Shown here in pieces: positions 19,326 through 29,017 of a DNA stretch of 64,000 nucleotides. Source of the DNA: Oxalobacter formigenes (GTDB lineage: Bacteria > Pseudomonadota > Gammaproteobacteria > Burkholderiales > Burkholderiaceae_D); the NCBI RefSeq assembly GCF_002127965.1, contig NZ_CP018787.1:310001-374000 (forward strand), given 5' to 3'. The notes below the pieces were generated by a model, which was not told the DNA's origin, made no database searches, and saw nothing but the letters and a program-made list of their open reading frames with translations. Within the stretch, counting starts at the first letter, position 1; each line of letters opens with the position of its first letter. The position numbers and the translations under genes were made by a program.

Positions 19326-20447
19326 ATGGGCGAACTGAAAAAAGCTAATGATTCACTGGCCGATCATGAAAAATTCATGCGACGTGCGCTGGAACTGGCC
19401 AGGAAGTGTTCTGTCCTGACATCCCCCAATCCAAGGGTGGGGTGTGTGATCGTCAGGGATGGGGAAATTATCGGGGAAGGATTTACTCAACCCGTCGGGG
19501 GCAATCATGCCGAAGTCGAGGCATTGAACGATGTGGCGAAACGCGGACAAGATTGCCGGGGAGCAACGGTTTACGTCACTCTGGAACCATGCAGCCATCG
19601 GGGGCGTACACCTCCCTGTGCAGATGCATTGATCAGGGCAAACGTGAAACGGGTTGTTGCCGCAATTGAAGATCCAAACGTGCAGGTTGCGGGAAAAGGT
19701 CTGGCAAAGCTTAAGGCTGCTGGTATCGAGGTGCTCTGCGGCGTATTGCCAGATGAAGCAAGGGAATTGAACCGCGGATTTTTGTCCCGTTTCGAGCATG
19801 GGCGCCCCTGGGTGAGGATGAAAGTCGCTGCCAGTCTGGATGGAAAGACTGCCCTCACCAATGGCGAAAGCCAGTGGATAACGTCTGAAGCGGCCAGAAG
19901 AGATGGTCACGAATGGAGAATGCGTGCCGATGCCATCATGACCGGCATCGGGACCGTAATCAAGGATAACCCCCGGTTAAATGTACGTTTGCCGGATACG
20001 ATCAGACAGCCGAAACGAATAGTGGTCGATAGCCAGCTGAAAACACCGATAGATGCACGTGTTCTGGAAAACGGGGGGGATACATGGATTTTTTCAGCCA
20101 ATGCCTCGCCTTATAAAATTGAAGCGATGCAGGAAAAGGGTGTGCAAGTATTTTCTGCCATCAATGATACCGGCCGTGTCGATCTGGCTGACATGATGAA
20201 AGTCCTTGCGGAAAAGGAAATCAATGAAGTCCATGTCGAAGCCGGTGCTACTTTGAATGGCGCGCTGATTCAGGCCGGTTTTGTTGATGAAATGCTGATA
20301 TATCTGGCGCCGTGTTTTCTGGGAAGCGGCAAGAACATGGTGAGCCTGAACGATATTGCCAATCTGGCCGATAAAATATCGTTCGAATTTCATGAAATCC
20401 GTACGATAGAAAACGATATAAGAATCATAGCGAGATTAACCAAATAA
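19326..20447 (+). CDS. ribD: Bifunctional deaminase/reductase of riboflavin synthesis
   Basis: The 373-residue protein has the N-terminal deaminase domain with the zinc motif HAEVEAL and PCSHRGRTPPC, and a C-terminal reductase domain (about 155-373) with WVRMKVAASLDGKTAL and EAGATLNGALI. It deaminates and then reduces the pyrimidine intermediate of riboflavin synthesis using NADPH. The ATG at 19326 has a poor ribosome site; the family usually begins closer to the FMRRALELA segment, so the first 17 residues are uncertain. ribE follows 12 bases later. Confidence 0.95.
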   Translation: MGELKKANDSLADHEKFMRRALELARKCSVLTSPNPRVGCVIVRDGEIIGEGFTQPVGGNHAEVEALNDVAKRGQDCRGATVYVTLEPCSHRGRTPPCADALIRANVKRVVAAIEDPNVQVAGKGLAKLKAAGIEVLCGVLPDEARELNRGFLSRFEHGRPWVRMKVAASLDGKTALTNGESQWITSEAARRDGHEWRMRADAIMTGIGTVIKDNPRLNVRLPDTIRQPKRIVVDSQLKTPIDARVLENGGDTWIFSANASPYKIEAMQEKGVQVFSAINDTGRVDLADMMKVLAEKEINEVHVEAGATLNGALIQAGFVDEMLIYLAPCFLGSGKNMVSLNDIANLADKISFEFHEIRTIENDIRIIARLTK

Positions 20448-20459
20448 TCGGGGAAACAC

Positions 20460-21074
20460 ATGTTTACGGGAATTATTCAGGCAGTGGGGAAAATTGAATC
20501 GGTAACACCGCAGGGTAAGGATGAAAATGCCGGTGTCCGTTTGCAAATCGATGCAGGGACGTTGCCCATGGACGATGTCAAAACGGGCGATTCGATTGCC
20601 TTGAACGGAGCCTGTATGACCGTTGTTGAAAAAACGGAAAATGGTTTCAAGATAGATGTGTCTCATGAAAGTCTGGATAAAACAACCGGATTGGACGGCA
20701 CGAATGAAGTCAATCTGGAAAAGGCGATGGCATTGGGCGATATGCTGGGCGGCCATCTGGTTTCCGGTCATGTGGATGGGGTCGGTATCGTTCGCCAGTT
20801 TTCGCCTGTCGCTGAATCATGGGAGCTGGTCATTGAAGCGCCTCTTCATCTTGCAAAATTTCTCGCCTACAAGGGATCGGTGGCTGTAAACGGCGTTTCC
20901 CTGACGATCAACAACGTGACTGATATCGAAACGGGGTGCCTGTTTTCGATCAATCTGATTCCCCATACCATTGAGGTAACGACACTGAAGAATCTGAAGG
21001 CAGGTTCCCGAGTCAATCTGGAAATCGACCTGATTGCCCGTTATGTGGAACGCATGCTCACCGTCAGTAAGTAA
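20460..21074 (+). CDS. ribE: Riboflavin synthase alpha chain
   Basis: The 204-residue protein shows the internal duplication of lumazine-binding domains: MFTGIIQAVGKI at the start and HLVSGHVDGVG...VNGVSLTINNV in the second half. It converts two 6,7-dimethyl-8-ribityllumazine molecules to riboflavin. It sits 12 bases after ribD. The partner genes ribH and ribB are on the other strand at 59-61 kb, so the usual compact riboflavin cluster is split here. Confidence 0.95.
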   Translation: MFTGIIQAVGKIESVTPQGKDENAGVRLQIDAGTLPMDDVKTGDSIALNGACMTVVEKTENGFKIDVSHESLDKTTGLDGTNEVNLEKAMALGDMLGGHLVSGHVDGVGIVRQFSPVAESWELVIEAPLHLAKFLAYKGSVAVNGVSLTINNVTDIETGCLFSINLIPHTIEVTTLKNLKAGSRVNLEIDLIARYVERMLTVSK

Positions 21075-21121
21075 TGCGAAAAATACAGATGTTATCGATG
21101 TTCTGGGAAATCAGGAATAAA

Positions 21122-22657
21122 CTAGGCTTCGGCTGTTTCCCGATATTCTTCATCATCTGAATTTTCCTGATAAGCGGCCGGGAGCATCGTTTTGAGGCGA
21201 TATTGACGTTGTCTGTAATTACCCTCGGGACCATTCAGGCCGCAATCCACTTTTTCAAAAAGACGTCCGATTCGGGAGAGAATCTGGCGTTCCTGGCCAG
21301 TTTGAATCAGGATGAGCTTGCGCTTGCTGCGTCTGTAAAATTCACGAATATCGACCAGAAGGCAATGGCCTTTGTCGGCATTGTGGATATCGAGCAAGAG
21401 CGCTTCCGGACGTGTCAGTCCGAATACGGCAGCCAGTTCGATACGGGCGGCCAGAAATGGATGGCTGCTGAAAATTTCGTGAGTCAGGCATTCCCGTGCG
21501 CTTACCGCCCATGATGCAGGATTCGCCTTGAAAGCAATTTTATCAAGGACAGCTGCCGCGTCCGCTTTTCCGTTTCCGTTTGCTTTCTGCAGCCAGTAAA
21601 CAGCCTGAATGTCATTTGATTCATCATCCCGGCGTGCCCGCCACGCATGCATGCCTCTTTCATACTGGGCTGTTGCATGTCCAAGATCTGCTGCCAATTC
21701 CAGATAACGTTGGGCATCATTCATATTTCTCTGTGAGAATTCCGCCTTCTGGTAAATAAGTGAAAGTGCGTACCATGCTTTGGCCAGACCCTGTTCACCG
21801 GCCTGAGTCAGCCATCGAATCGCTTTTTTGAAACTGGTCGCGGCCGCGCCAATACTGACGCGGATACCGTCTTCATTCATGCGCGCGTACCACAGGCCTA
21901 ATGAAAAAGCGGCTTCGGCATTTTTCTGTCTGGCGGCCAATTCCCACATGGACTGAATCTCTTCTGATGCATGACCGTCCTGTTTCAGGAGCAGTTGCCC
22001 GCACCGAAACAGTAAACGGGAAGATTGTTCGTCAATATTAATGACATCACCCTGCTGGACTGCCTGAGTAATCGATCGGGCAATCGGCAAGGCATGCTGC
22101 AGAAAAACGGGGTAGTCCCTGTTTTCCCAGGCATGTTCAATCAGGGCGATCTGTGCATCGACAATGCCGGCATCGGCGGCTCTCGCTGTCCATTTAAGGG
22201 CATTGTTAATAATGGATGGCCGGGCATTCGGATCTTTGGCCAATTCAGCCAGTAACCATTGTGCTTCGGCAATATCATGATCTGCAATTGTTTCGAGAAT
22301 GCGAATCGCTTCGGCATACTTTTTGTCATCGATCTGATTGGGATCTGAAAGAATCAGCCGGGCCAATACCAGACCAGCCTCATAATGCCCTTCTGTCAGG
22401 GCTGTTCTGTACCAGGACTGGATCGCCACCTGATCCGGAAAATTTCTGGCAATTTCATAAGGAATATGGTCGCCAATCAGAAGGCACGCTTCCTTATTGG
22501 ATTGTGTCGCCGCACGGCTTAACCAGTGCAGGGCGGTCGTCAGACTTTGCGGCAGGCTTTTTGTTCCGAACAAATACAGTTTGCCCAACTGGAGCTGGGC
22601 TTCGTGATGGTTGGATCGTGCTTCACGCAACAGTTGTAATTCTTCTCGATTAGCCAT
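21122..22657 (-). CDS. Sel1-like repeat protein, cytoplasmic
   Basis: The 511-residue protein has no signal peptide or lipobox. From about residue 14 to 365 it consists of Sel1-like repeats (HHEAQLQLGKLYLFG, DAQIALIEHAWE, NAEAAFSLGLWYA, LAKAWYALSLIYQ, HATAQYERGMHA), an alpha-solenoid for protein binding. The C-terminal 140 residues form a separate charged domain with a VDIREFYRRSKRKLILIQTGQERQIL segment that I do not recognise. The gene stands alone. A scaffold or regulatory role is likely for the repeats, but the partner is unknown. Confidence 0.75.
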   Translation of the reverse strand: MANREELQLLREARSNHHEAQLQLGKLYLFGTKSLPQSLTTALHWLSRAATQSNKEACLLIGDHIPYEIARNFPDQVAIQSWYRTALTEGHYEAGLVLARLILSDPNQIDDKKYAEAIRILETIADHDIAEAQWLLAELAKDPNARPSIINNALKWTARAADAGIVDAQIALIEHAWENRDYPVFLQHALPIARSITQAVQQGDVINIDEQSSRLLFRCGQLLLKQDGHASEEIQSMWELAARQKNAEAAFSLGLWYARMNEDGIRVSIGAAATSFKKAIRWLTQAGEQGLAKAWYALSLIYQKAEFSQRNMNDAQRYLELAADLGHATAQYERGMHAWRARRDDESNDIQAVYWLQKANGNGKADAAAVLDKIAFKANPASWAVSARECLTHEIFSSHPFLAARIELAAVFGLTRPEALLLDIHNADKGHCLLVDIREFYRRSKRKLILIQTGQERQILSRIGRLFEKVDCGLNGPEGNYRQRQYRLKTMLPAAYQENSDDEEYRETAEA

Positions 22658-23168
22658 TTAACGATGAGAAACCAAATCGACCGGTTCCATTCCTCTCAAA
22701 CAAGGTTTATGGGCGATAAATTTTTTCTCCGGTTTTGGAAAGAGAAATTTTCAAATTAACAAATTTGTGTTTGTCAGACAGATATATAACCCTATTTCGT
22801 ATATTAGGAAACTTTTTTGCGACATAAACGCAACATTTTGGAAGGCTGAATGTTACGGGTTGAGTCTTGAATAAAAATGTATGGATAGTGTGATCGCCGC
22901 CTTTTTATAAAGGAAATGTCAGGAAGATGACATGACGGAATGGTTTGGTAACAGAAATAGTCTTTTGCCTGGTATTGTCTGATTGCATACTTCAATAAAA
23001 TTTCCTGAAAAAAGAAATAATGTTGAATTACAGCAAGTTGAATGATTCTCTTCATTTTATTTATTTGTCGCGGATAAAATGCTTTGAGTGTGATGAAAAT
23101 ACAACATTTTTGATTTTGAACGGTCGTAAGAACAACATCTCTGCCGTTTTTGTAACGAAATTGTGGCA
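22658..23168. other. Gene-free AT-rich stretch before the first porin
   Basis: No supported gene is seen. A minus-strand open frame at 22804-23169 lacks a ribosome site, has no family resemblance and an unusual composition, so it was not called. The stretch ends at an FNR-type box. Confidence 0.5.
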
Positions 23169-23182
23169 TTGATTTTCATCAA
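23169..23182 (+). promoter_or_regulatory. Canonical FNR box upstream of porin copy 1
   Basis: TTGAT-TTTC-ATCAA matches the FNR consensus exactly, about 90 bases before the porin ATG. A CTTAAT hexamer (23208-23213) could be the -10 element, which puts the box near -44. The second porin copy keeps only the left half (TTGATTTTCACAGA, 24719-24732). Confidence 0.5.
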
Positions 23183-23270
23183 ACGGTATCTTTCACATAT
23201 CCGAGTGCTTAATTGAGCTTGGCATCAATTGAATCGACAGATTTAAGAAACCTCTAAAAGGGAAGGCAAA

Positions 23271-24365
23271 ATGAAAAAAACTCTAATCGCATTGGCTGTG
23301 TTGGGTGCTGCTGCAGGCGTAGCCCATGCACAATCCAACGTAACCATCTACGGTATCGTTGACACCGGTTTCATCAAGGAATCCGGTTCCGACATCAAGA
23401 TGGGTGAAAACGTCAACAACCGTATCGGATTCCGTGGTGTAGAAGACTTGGGTTCTGGTCAGAAAGCCACTTTCGAACTGGAAAAACGTTTCGAACTGGC
23501 TGACGGTACGCTGAAAGAAAGCAATGGTTACAAGGCTGATGGCAAGACCACTGACTGGGATGGTGCAGCCAACGTTGGTTTGAAAGGCGACAACTGGGGT
23601 GCTGTTCGTTTGGGTCGTGTTAACGAACTGACCACCGAATCCATCCGTAAATTCGATCCATTCTATCAGTACGGTGTTGCTTCCATGTTCCTGAGCAAAC
23701 AGCGTTCTGCCCGTATTTCGAATACCGTTCGTTACGACAGCCTGAACTGGAGCGGTTTCCACTTTGGCGCATCTTATTCGCTGGGTGGCAACACCAATAA
23801 AGACAGCATTAAAGGCGCAATGATAGCGGTAGATCAGGCAGGTGCTGATAACGACGGTTATGCAATTTCCCTGGGTTACGACAATGGCCCTCTGTCTTTG
23901 GCAGGTAACTGGAGCCGTCTGGCAGATTCCAACAAGTCCTACACCTGGAACCTGGGTGCAGCGTACAAATTCGGCCCAGCCCGTGTTTCTCTGGCTTATG
24001 AAAATACCAAAAACAAAGGCTGGAAACTGGGTGATGAAAGCGCCGCAAATGCCGCTGCTGGCATGGCTCTGGGTGAACAATCCAAACAGCAGAACTGGTT
24101 GCTGGGTCTGGAATGGACTCTTGGCCCAGGCCGTCTGAATGCTTCCGTCAACTACAACCAGATTAAAGACGTTGCTAGCTGGAATGACAATAAAGACAAC
24201 CTGAAATACGCTATTGGCTATACCTACAACCTGTCCAAACGTACATCGATTTACGGTAACGTTGCTTATACCGATTACGATGATGAACAGGCTGCTGGAT
24301 ATTACGGTTACAAAGGCCGTGACAGCGTCACCGGTGTACAGGTCGGTATCACCCACAAGTTCTAA
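23271..24365 (+). CDS. Gram-negative trimeric porin, copy 1
   Basis: The 364-residue protein has a signal peptide (cleavage after VAHA, residues 17-20) and the neisserial/burkholderial general porin pattern: mature start QSNVTIYGIVDTGF, NRIGFRGVEDLGSGQKATFELEKRFEL and a C-terminal beta-strand ending in Phe (GVQVGITHKF) for outer-membrane insertion. It forms a 16-stranded diffusion channel in the outer membrane. Given the species it is a plausible entry route for oxalate, but this is inference. The product is identical to that of copy 2 at 24765. GGGAAGG is the ribosome site. A terminator follows at 24422-24453. Confidence 0.93.
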   Translation: MKKTLIALAVLGAAAGVAHAQSNVTIYGIVDTGFIKESGSDIKMGENVNNRIGFRGVEDLGSGQKATFELEKRFELADGTLKESNGYKADGKTTDWDGAANVGLKGDNWGAVRLGRVNELTTESIRKFDPFYQYGVASMFLSKQRSARISNTVRYDSLNWSGFHFGASYSLGGNTNKDSIKGAMIAVDQAGADNDGYAISLGYDNGPLSLAGNWSRLADSNKSYTWNLGAAYKFGPARVSLAYENTKNKGWKLGDESAANAAAGMALGEQSKQQNWLLGLEWTLGPGRLNASVNYNQIKDVASWNDNKDNLKYAIGYTYNLSKRTSIYGNVAYTDYDDEQAAGYYGYKGRDSVTGVQVGITHKF

Positions 24366-24421
24366 TTGTTTGGGATGTGATTCCAATCTGATTGGAATGG
24401 CAGCCTGATAAGAAAGAACGG

Positions 24422-24453
24422 AAGGCACACATGCGAGCATGTGTGCCTTTTTT
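24422..24453 (+). terminator. Intrinsic terminator of porin copy 1
   Basis: A 13-bp stem (24422-24434 with 24437-24449) centred on GA, then a T-run. The stem is identical to that after copy 2 but the two central bases are the reverse complement. Confidence 0.9.
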
Positions 24454-24764
24454 TGTGTCGTAATGATCGGGAAATTTGGACAACATACCGCAAAAGGATT
24501 TGAAAAGATTAAGGGAAAACCTTTATTCGGGGTATGGAAAATTTGATATGTGGATTAATTAAAAAATATCGAAACAAGCTTATGTGTGTTTTGTAAATAC
24601 AACATTTTATTGGCTAATTTAAAAAAATCAGCCATAAAAAAGTATGCCAGATACTAATTTCCCAGCTTTTTCCATCAGAACATAGTATTTTTACCCTGTC
24701 TGGATAAATCAGGTGGGATTGATTTTCACAGATTTTACACATACCTATTAAAAGGGAAGGCAAA

Positions 24765-25859
24765 ATGAAAAAAACTCTAATCGCATTGGCTGTGTTGGGT
24801 GCTGCTGCAGGCGTAGCCCATGCACAATCCAACGTAACCATCTACGGTATCGTTGACACCGGTTTCATCAAGGAATCCGGTTCCGACATCAAGATGGGTG
24901 AAAACGTCAACAACCGTATCGGATTCCGTGGTGTAGAAGACTTGGGTTCTGGTCAGAAAGCCACTTTCGAACTGGAAAAACGTTTCGAACTGGCTGACGG
25001 TACGCTGAAAGAAAGCAATGGTTACAAGGCTGATGGCAAGACCACTGACTGGGATGGTGCAGCCAACGTTGGTTTGAAAGGCGACAACTGGGGTGCTGTT
25101 CGTTTGGGTCGTGTTAACGAACTGACCACCGAATCCATCCGTAAATTCGATCCGTTCTATCAGTACGGTGTTGCTTCCATGTTCCTGAGCAAACAGCGTT
25201 CTGCCCGTATTTCGAACACCGTTCGTTACGACAGCCTGAACTGGAGCGGTTTCCACTTTGGCGCATCTTATTCGCTGGGTGGCAACACCAATAAAGACAG
25301 CATTAAAGGCGCAATGATAGCGGTAGATCAGGCAGGTGCTGATAACGACGGTTATGCAATTTCCTTGGGTTACGACAATGGCCCTCTGTCTTTGGCAGGT
25401 AACTGGAGCCGTCTGGCAGATTCCAACAAGTCCTACACCTGGAACCTGGGTGCAGCGTACAAATTCGGCCCAGCCCGTGTTTCTCTGGCTTATGAAAATA
25501 CCAAAAACAAAGGCTGGAAACTGGGTGATGAAAGCGCCGCAAATGCCGCTGCTGGCATGGCTCTGGGTGAACAATCCAAACAGCAGAACTGGTTGCTGGG
25601 TCTGGAATGGACTCTTGGCCCAGGCCGTCTGAATGCTTCCGTCAACTACAACCAGATTAAAGACGTTGCTAGCTGGAATGACAATAAAGACAACCTGAAA
25701 TACGCTATTGGCTATACCTACAACCTGTCCAAACGTACATCGATTTACGGTAACGTTGCTTATACCGATTACGATGATGAACAGGCTGCTGGATATTACG
25801 GTTACAAAGGCCGTGACAGCGTCACCGGTGTACAGGTCGGTATCACCCACAAGTTCTAA
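24765..25859 (+). CDS. Gram-negative trimeric porin, copy 2
   Basis: This gene encodes the same 364 residues as copy 1, including signal peptide and C-terminal Phe. The coding sequences differ at three silent positions that I could find. The ribosome site GGGAAGG and the 16 bases before the ATG are shared, but further upstream the sequences diverge and only a half FNR box remains (24719-24732). Identity at synonymous sites means a recent duplication or ongoing gene conversion. The two copies may give dose or condition-specific expression of one porin. Confidence 0.93.
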   Translation: MKKTLIALAVLGAAAGVAHAQSNVTIYGIVDTGFIKESGSDIKMGENVNNRIGFRGVEDLGSGQKATFELEKRFELADGTLKESNGYKADGKTTDWDGAANVGLKGDNWGAVRLGRVNELTTESIRKFDPFYQYGVASMFLSKQRSARISNTVRYDSLNWSGFHFGASYSLGGNTNKDSIKGAMIAVDQAGADNDGYAISLGYDNGPLSLAGNWSRLADSNKSYTWNLGAAYKFGPARVSLAYENTKNKGWKLGDESAANAAAGMALGEQSKQQNWLLGLEWTLGPGRLNASVNYNQIKDVASWNDNKDNLKYAIGYTYNLSKRTSIYGNVAYTDYDDEQAAGYYGYKGRDSVTGVQVGITHKF

Positions 25860-25915
25860 TTGTTTGGGATGTGATTCCAATCTGATTGGAATGGCAGCCT
25901 GATAAGAAAGAACGA

Positions 25916-25947
25916 AAGGCACACATGCTCGCATGTGTGCCTTTTTT
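25916..25947 (+). terminator. Intrinsic terminator of porin copy 2
   Basis: Same 13-bp stem as after copy 1 (25916-25928 with 25931-25943), here centred on TC, then a T-run. Confidence 0.9.
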
Positions 25948-26153
25948 ATTATTTCTTTTCCGGGAAAATATTTTGCCTGTAGGATCAGGTGGATTTTTAG
26001 CTGTTGATTTTGAAATGTGAATTTTGAGCATATAAGGCAAGCTTGTGATAGTCTATTGAACCGTGAATCGGGTGTTTGTCGCTTCTCAAACGATAGAGCG
26101 CGATATAATCAATCTTTTGTATTTGTGTATGAATTCTGAATGAGGTTTTTTAC

Positions 26154-27971
26154 ATGTGTGGGATTGTAGGGGTTGTTGCCAGACGAAATGTGGTTCCGGT
26201 CATGCTGGAAGGGTTGAAGAGGCTGGAATACAGGGGATACGATTCCTGTGGCATTGCCTTGTTTACGAACGGACATCTTGAACGCTCACGCAGTACGTCA
26301 CGTGTCGCGGAACTGGAAAAGCAGGTCGATCACCAGAACCTTTCGGGTTTTCTGGGAATCGCCCATACCCGCTGGGCGACGCATGGCGCTCCTACGACGG
26401 ATAATGCCCATCCCCATTTTTCACGCAAACGGATTGCACTGGTTCATAACGGGATTATTGAAAATCATGCAGAGCTGCGCGAAGAACTGTCTTCACAAGG
26501 TTATGTTTTTTCAAGCCAGACCGATACGGAAGTGATTGCCCATTTGATCGATCGGCTGTATCAGGGCGATCTTTTAAAGGCAGTACAGGGAGCAGTCAGA
26601 CGTTTGCGAGGAGCTTTTGCGATTGCCGTTATCTGCAAGGACGAACCGGACAGGCTGGTCGGTGCAAGAAAAGGATCACCGCTGGTTGTCGGTGTCGGTG
26701 AAAATGAGCATTTTCTGGCGTCGGATGCGATGGCGCTGGCCGGGACGACGGATAGGATCGTTTATCTTGAAGAAGGCGATATCGTCGATATCCATTTGAA
26801 TAATTGCCAGATCTATTCTGAAAATGGTGAGGCAGTATCGCGTGAAGTACGGACTGTCAGCATTTTTTCAGGCGCTGCTGAATTGGGACCTTATCGCCAT
26901 TTCATGCAGAAAGAAATTTTCGAGCAGCCACGCGCGATTGCGGATACCTTGCAAGGGGTTGAAGGAATCAGTTCGGAACTGTTTGGAGAAGAAGCAGCTT
27001 CCGTTCTCGGTAAAATCGATTCTTTACTGATTCTGGCGTGCGGGACCAGTTACTATGCCGGATTGACAGCCAAGTACTGGCTCGAGTCGATAGCGAAAAT
27101 TCAGGTTGAAGTCGAGATCGCCAGCGAATACCGGTATCGCGATAGCGTTCCGGATGAAAACAAGCTGGTTGTAACGATCAGCCAGAGTGGGGAAACGGCG
27201 GATACGCTGGCGGGATTACGCCATGCCAACGAACTGGGTATGTTGAATTCATTGACCATTTGCAATGTGTCGACGAGTGCCATGGTGCGCGAATGCATGC
27301 TTTCTTATATTACGCGAGCCGGTGTTGAAATCGGGGTGGCATCGACCAAGGCGTTTACTACCCAGTTGACGGCGCTTTTCCTTCTGTCGTTAACGATTGC
27401 CAAAATTCGTGGAAAACTTTCTGAAAAACAGGAAGCGGCACATCTGAAATCCTTGCGCCATTTGCCAGTGGCTATTTCTGCCGTGCTGGCTTTGGAGCCG
27501 CAGATCATTGCCTGGGCCGAAGAGTTTTCCAAATATGACAATGCGCTTTTCCTCGGGCGTGGTATTCATTATCCGATTGCTCTTGAAGGAGCCTTGAAGC
27601 TGAAGGAAATTTCCTATATTCATGCGGAAGCCTATCCGGCCGGTGAATTGAAGCATGGTCCTCTGGCTTTGGTGACCGACAAGATGCCGGTGGTGACGAT
27701 TGCTCCGAAAGATGATTTGCTGGAAAAACTGAAGTCCAATATGCAGGAGGTTCGTGCTCGTGGCGGCCAGCTTTATGTTTTTGCCGATTCGGACACGCAG
27801 ATGATTTCGGAAGAAGGTATTCACGTTATACGCATGCCGGAGAATTATGGTTTGCTTTCGCCGATCCTGCATGTGATTCCATTGCAGTTACTGGCTTACC
27901 ATACGGCACTTGTTCGCGGAACGGATGTCGACAAGCCCCGTAATCTGGCAAAATCTGTTACGGTAGAATAA
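26154..27971 (+). CDS. glmS: Glutamine-fructose-6-phosphate aminotransferase (isomerizing)
   Basis: The 605-residue protein starts Met-Cys-Gly-Ile; Cys becomes the N-terminal nucleophile of the glutaminase domain (residues 2 to about 220). Two SIS domains follow, with CGTSYYAG near 300, SQSGETADT near 347 and the C-terminal KSVTVE. It makes glucosamine-6-phosphate from fructose-6-phosphate and glutamine for peptidoglycan and LPS. A GAGG ribosome site precedes the ATG, and a TATAAT lies at 26104-26109. No glmS ribozyme is present, as expected outside Firmicutes. Confidence 0.97.
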   Translation: MCGIVGVVARRNVVPVMLEGLKRLEYRGYDSCGIALFTNGHLERSRSTSRVAELEKQVDHQNLSGFLGIAHTRWATHGAPTTDNAHPHFSRKRIALVHNGIIENHAELREELSSQGYVFSSQTDTEVIAHLIDRLYQGDLLKAVQGAVRRLRGAFAIAVICKDEPDRLVGARKGSPLVVGVGENEHFLASDAMALAGTTDRIVYLEEGDIVDIHLNNCQIYSENGEAVSREVRTVSIFSGAAELGPYRHFMQKEIFEQPRAIADTLQGVEGISSELFGEEAASVLGKIDSLLILACGTSYYAGLTAKYWLESIAKIQVEVEIASEYRYRDSVPDENKLVVTISQSGETADTLAGLRHANELGMLNSLTICNVSTSAMVRECMLSYITRAGVEIGVASTKAFTTQLTALFLLSLTIAKIRGKLSEKQEAAHLKSLRHLPVAISAVLALEPQIIAWAEEFSKYDNALFLGRGIHYPIALEGALKLKEISYIHAEAYPAGELKHGPLALVTDKMPVVTIAPKDDLLEKLKSNMQEVRARGGQLYVFADSDTQMISEEGIHVIRMPENYGLLSPILHVIPLQLLAYHTALVRGTDVDKPRNLAKSVTVE

Positions 27972-28036
27972 AAACAGGTAGCTGATCGGCGCCAGTCTGG
28001 CCGGTTCGCTTGCCTGAATTGAAGCAAGGAGTATCT

Positions 28037-28306
28037 ATGGATGCTTTTTGGGAATTTGTGAACAAGAGAAGTGTCCGTTTTGTCCTGGCGGCATTTTGTA
28101 TCTTGCTGGCGATACAGGGCGTTTACGGTATTGTCATCGCCCGGAACGGATGGGATCTCTTCAGGGGAGCGGGAGAAATCGTGTTATGGGGGGCATGGGG
28201 ACTGGTCAATCTCCTTCGGGCCCGGGGCAGGGTCATGCCAAAACTGAATATTGTCGTCAATATCGGTATTGTCATGTTATTGATCAGCTGGTTTGCCGCC
28301 CGTTGA
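28037..28306 (+). CDS. Small membrane protein of unknown function
   Basis: The ATG at 28037 follows an AAGGAG ribosome site and gives 89 residues. An earlier in-frame start at 28010 lacks one. Three hydrophobic segments (about 13-35, 44-60 and 68-86) with a basic loop RARGRVMPK suggest a small inner-membrane protein. I do not recognise a family. It lies between glmS and a radical SAM gene on the same strand. Confidence 0.6.
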   Translation: MDAFWEFVNKRSVRFVLAAFCILLAIQGVYGIVIARNGWDLFRGAGEIVLWGAWGLVNLLRARGRVMPKLNIVVNIGIVMLLISWFAAR

Positions 28307-28376
28307 GTTATCATGGAAATACCGGGATGTCCCCCGGCTCACTTTCTTTGAATAGACAGAATCGAGGTTATTTCTT

Positions 28377-29000
28377 ATGGCAGAAGAAAAAAGCCAATTC
28401 GAGGATACGATAGGTTATACCCTGCACGGCAGCCGGTATCTGAACGTGACGAACCGTTGTGGGATTTTGCGGTGCGCATTTTGTCCGAAATTCAATGGTG
28501 CATGGTCTGTCAAGGAATACGATATGCGGCTTCACCATAATCCATCTGTCGAGGAACTGGTGGAGGCGGCCGGTAATCCTGCGGATTATAAAGAAATCGT
28601 TTTCTGCGGTATGGGTGAATCCACAATGCGTCTCGACGTCATGCTGGAAGTGGGCAGAAAGCTGAAGGAAAAGGGGGCGAAGTTGCGCTTAAATACCAAT
28701 GGAACAGGCAGCATGCTCAATGGTCGGGATATCGCTGCGGAACTGGTCGCTGTCATACCGACGCTTTCCGTTTCATTGAATGCGCAGGATGAAGAAACCT
28801 ACGATCGTCATTGCCGTCCAAAAAATGCCGGAACTTATGCGGCTGTGATTGATTTTATCAAAAGCGCGAAAAAGGCCGGTGGCGATGTAACGGTGACGGC
28901 TATCGACGGTTTACCGGGTGTCGACATTGCGAAATGTGAGGCGATTGCCAACGATCTGGGCGTCAAGTTCAGGCGCCGTGTTCTGGATGATCTGGTTTGA
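28377..29000 (+). CDS. TatD-associated-type radical SAM protein
   Basis: The 207-residue protein has a compact radical SAM core like the TatD-linked family: YLNVTNRCGILRC near residues 21-33, GMGEST (SAM-binding) near 78 and LNTNGTGS near 104. The cluster cysteines are C28, C33 and C36, a C-x4-C-x2-C pattern, instead of the usual C-x3-C-x2-C. The codons are clear and the frame is unbroken, so this is not a sequencing artefact visible at this level. The reaction is unknown. A GAGG ribosome site is 12 bases upstream of the ATG. Confidence 0.7.
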   Translation: MAEEKSQFEDTIGYTLHGSRYLNVTNRCGILRCAFCPKFNGAWSVKEYDMRLHHNPSVEELVEAAGNPADYKEIVFCGMGESTMRLDVMLEVGRKLKEKGAKLRLNTNGTGSMLNGRDIAAELVAVIPTLSVSLNAQDEETYDRHCRPKNAGTYAAVIDFIKSAKKAGGDVTVTAIDGLPGVDIAKCEAIANDLGVKFRRRVLDDLV

Positions 29001-29017
29001 CATTGACCGGACATGGC

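Larger units (their letters stand above)
23255..24453. repeat. Porin duplication, copy 1
   Basis: This 1.2-kb unit is nearly identical to 24749-25947 (offset 1494). It runs from just before the ribosome site to the end of the terminator T-run. Within the coding part I find three base differences, all silent. Confidence 0.95.
24749..25947. repeat. Porin duplication, copy 2
   Basis: Second unit of the 1.2-kb direct repeat. The 295 bases between the two units (24454-24748) and the sequence upstream of copy 1 are not alike apart from a short TTGATTTTC stretch, so each copy has its own promoter region. Confidence 0.95.

Noticed and set aside
22804-23169. 121-codon minus-strand open frame upstream of the porin
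   Set aside because: No ribosome site, no family resemblance, low-complexity composition, and it ends next to the FNR box used for the porin.
23283-24440. 385-codon frame antisense to porin copy 1 (and its twin at 24777-25934)
   Set aside because: Mirror of a strongly biased coding strand; the protein has no recognisable pattern and repeats only because the porin gene is duplicated.
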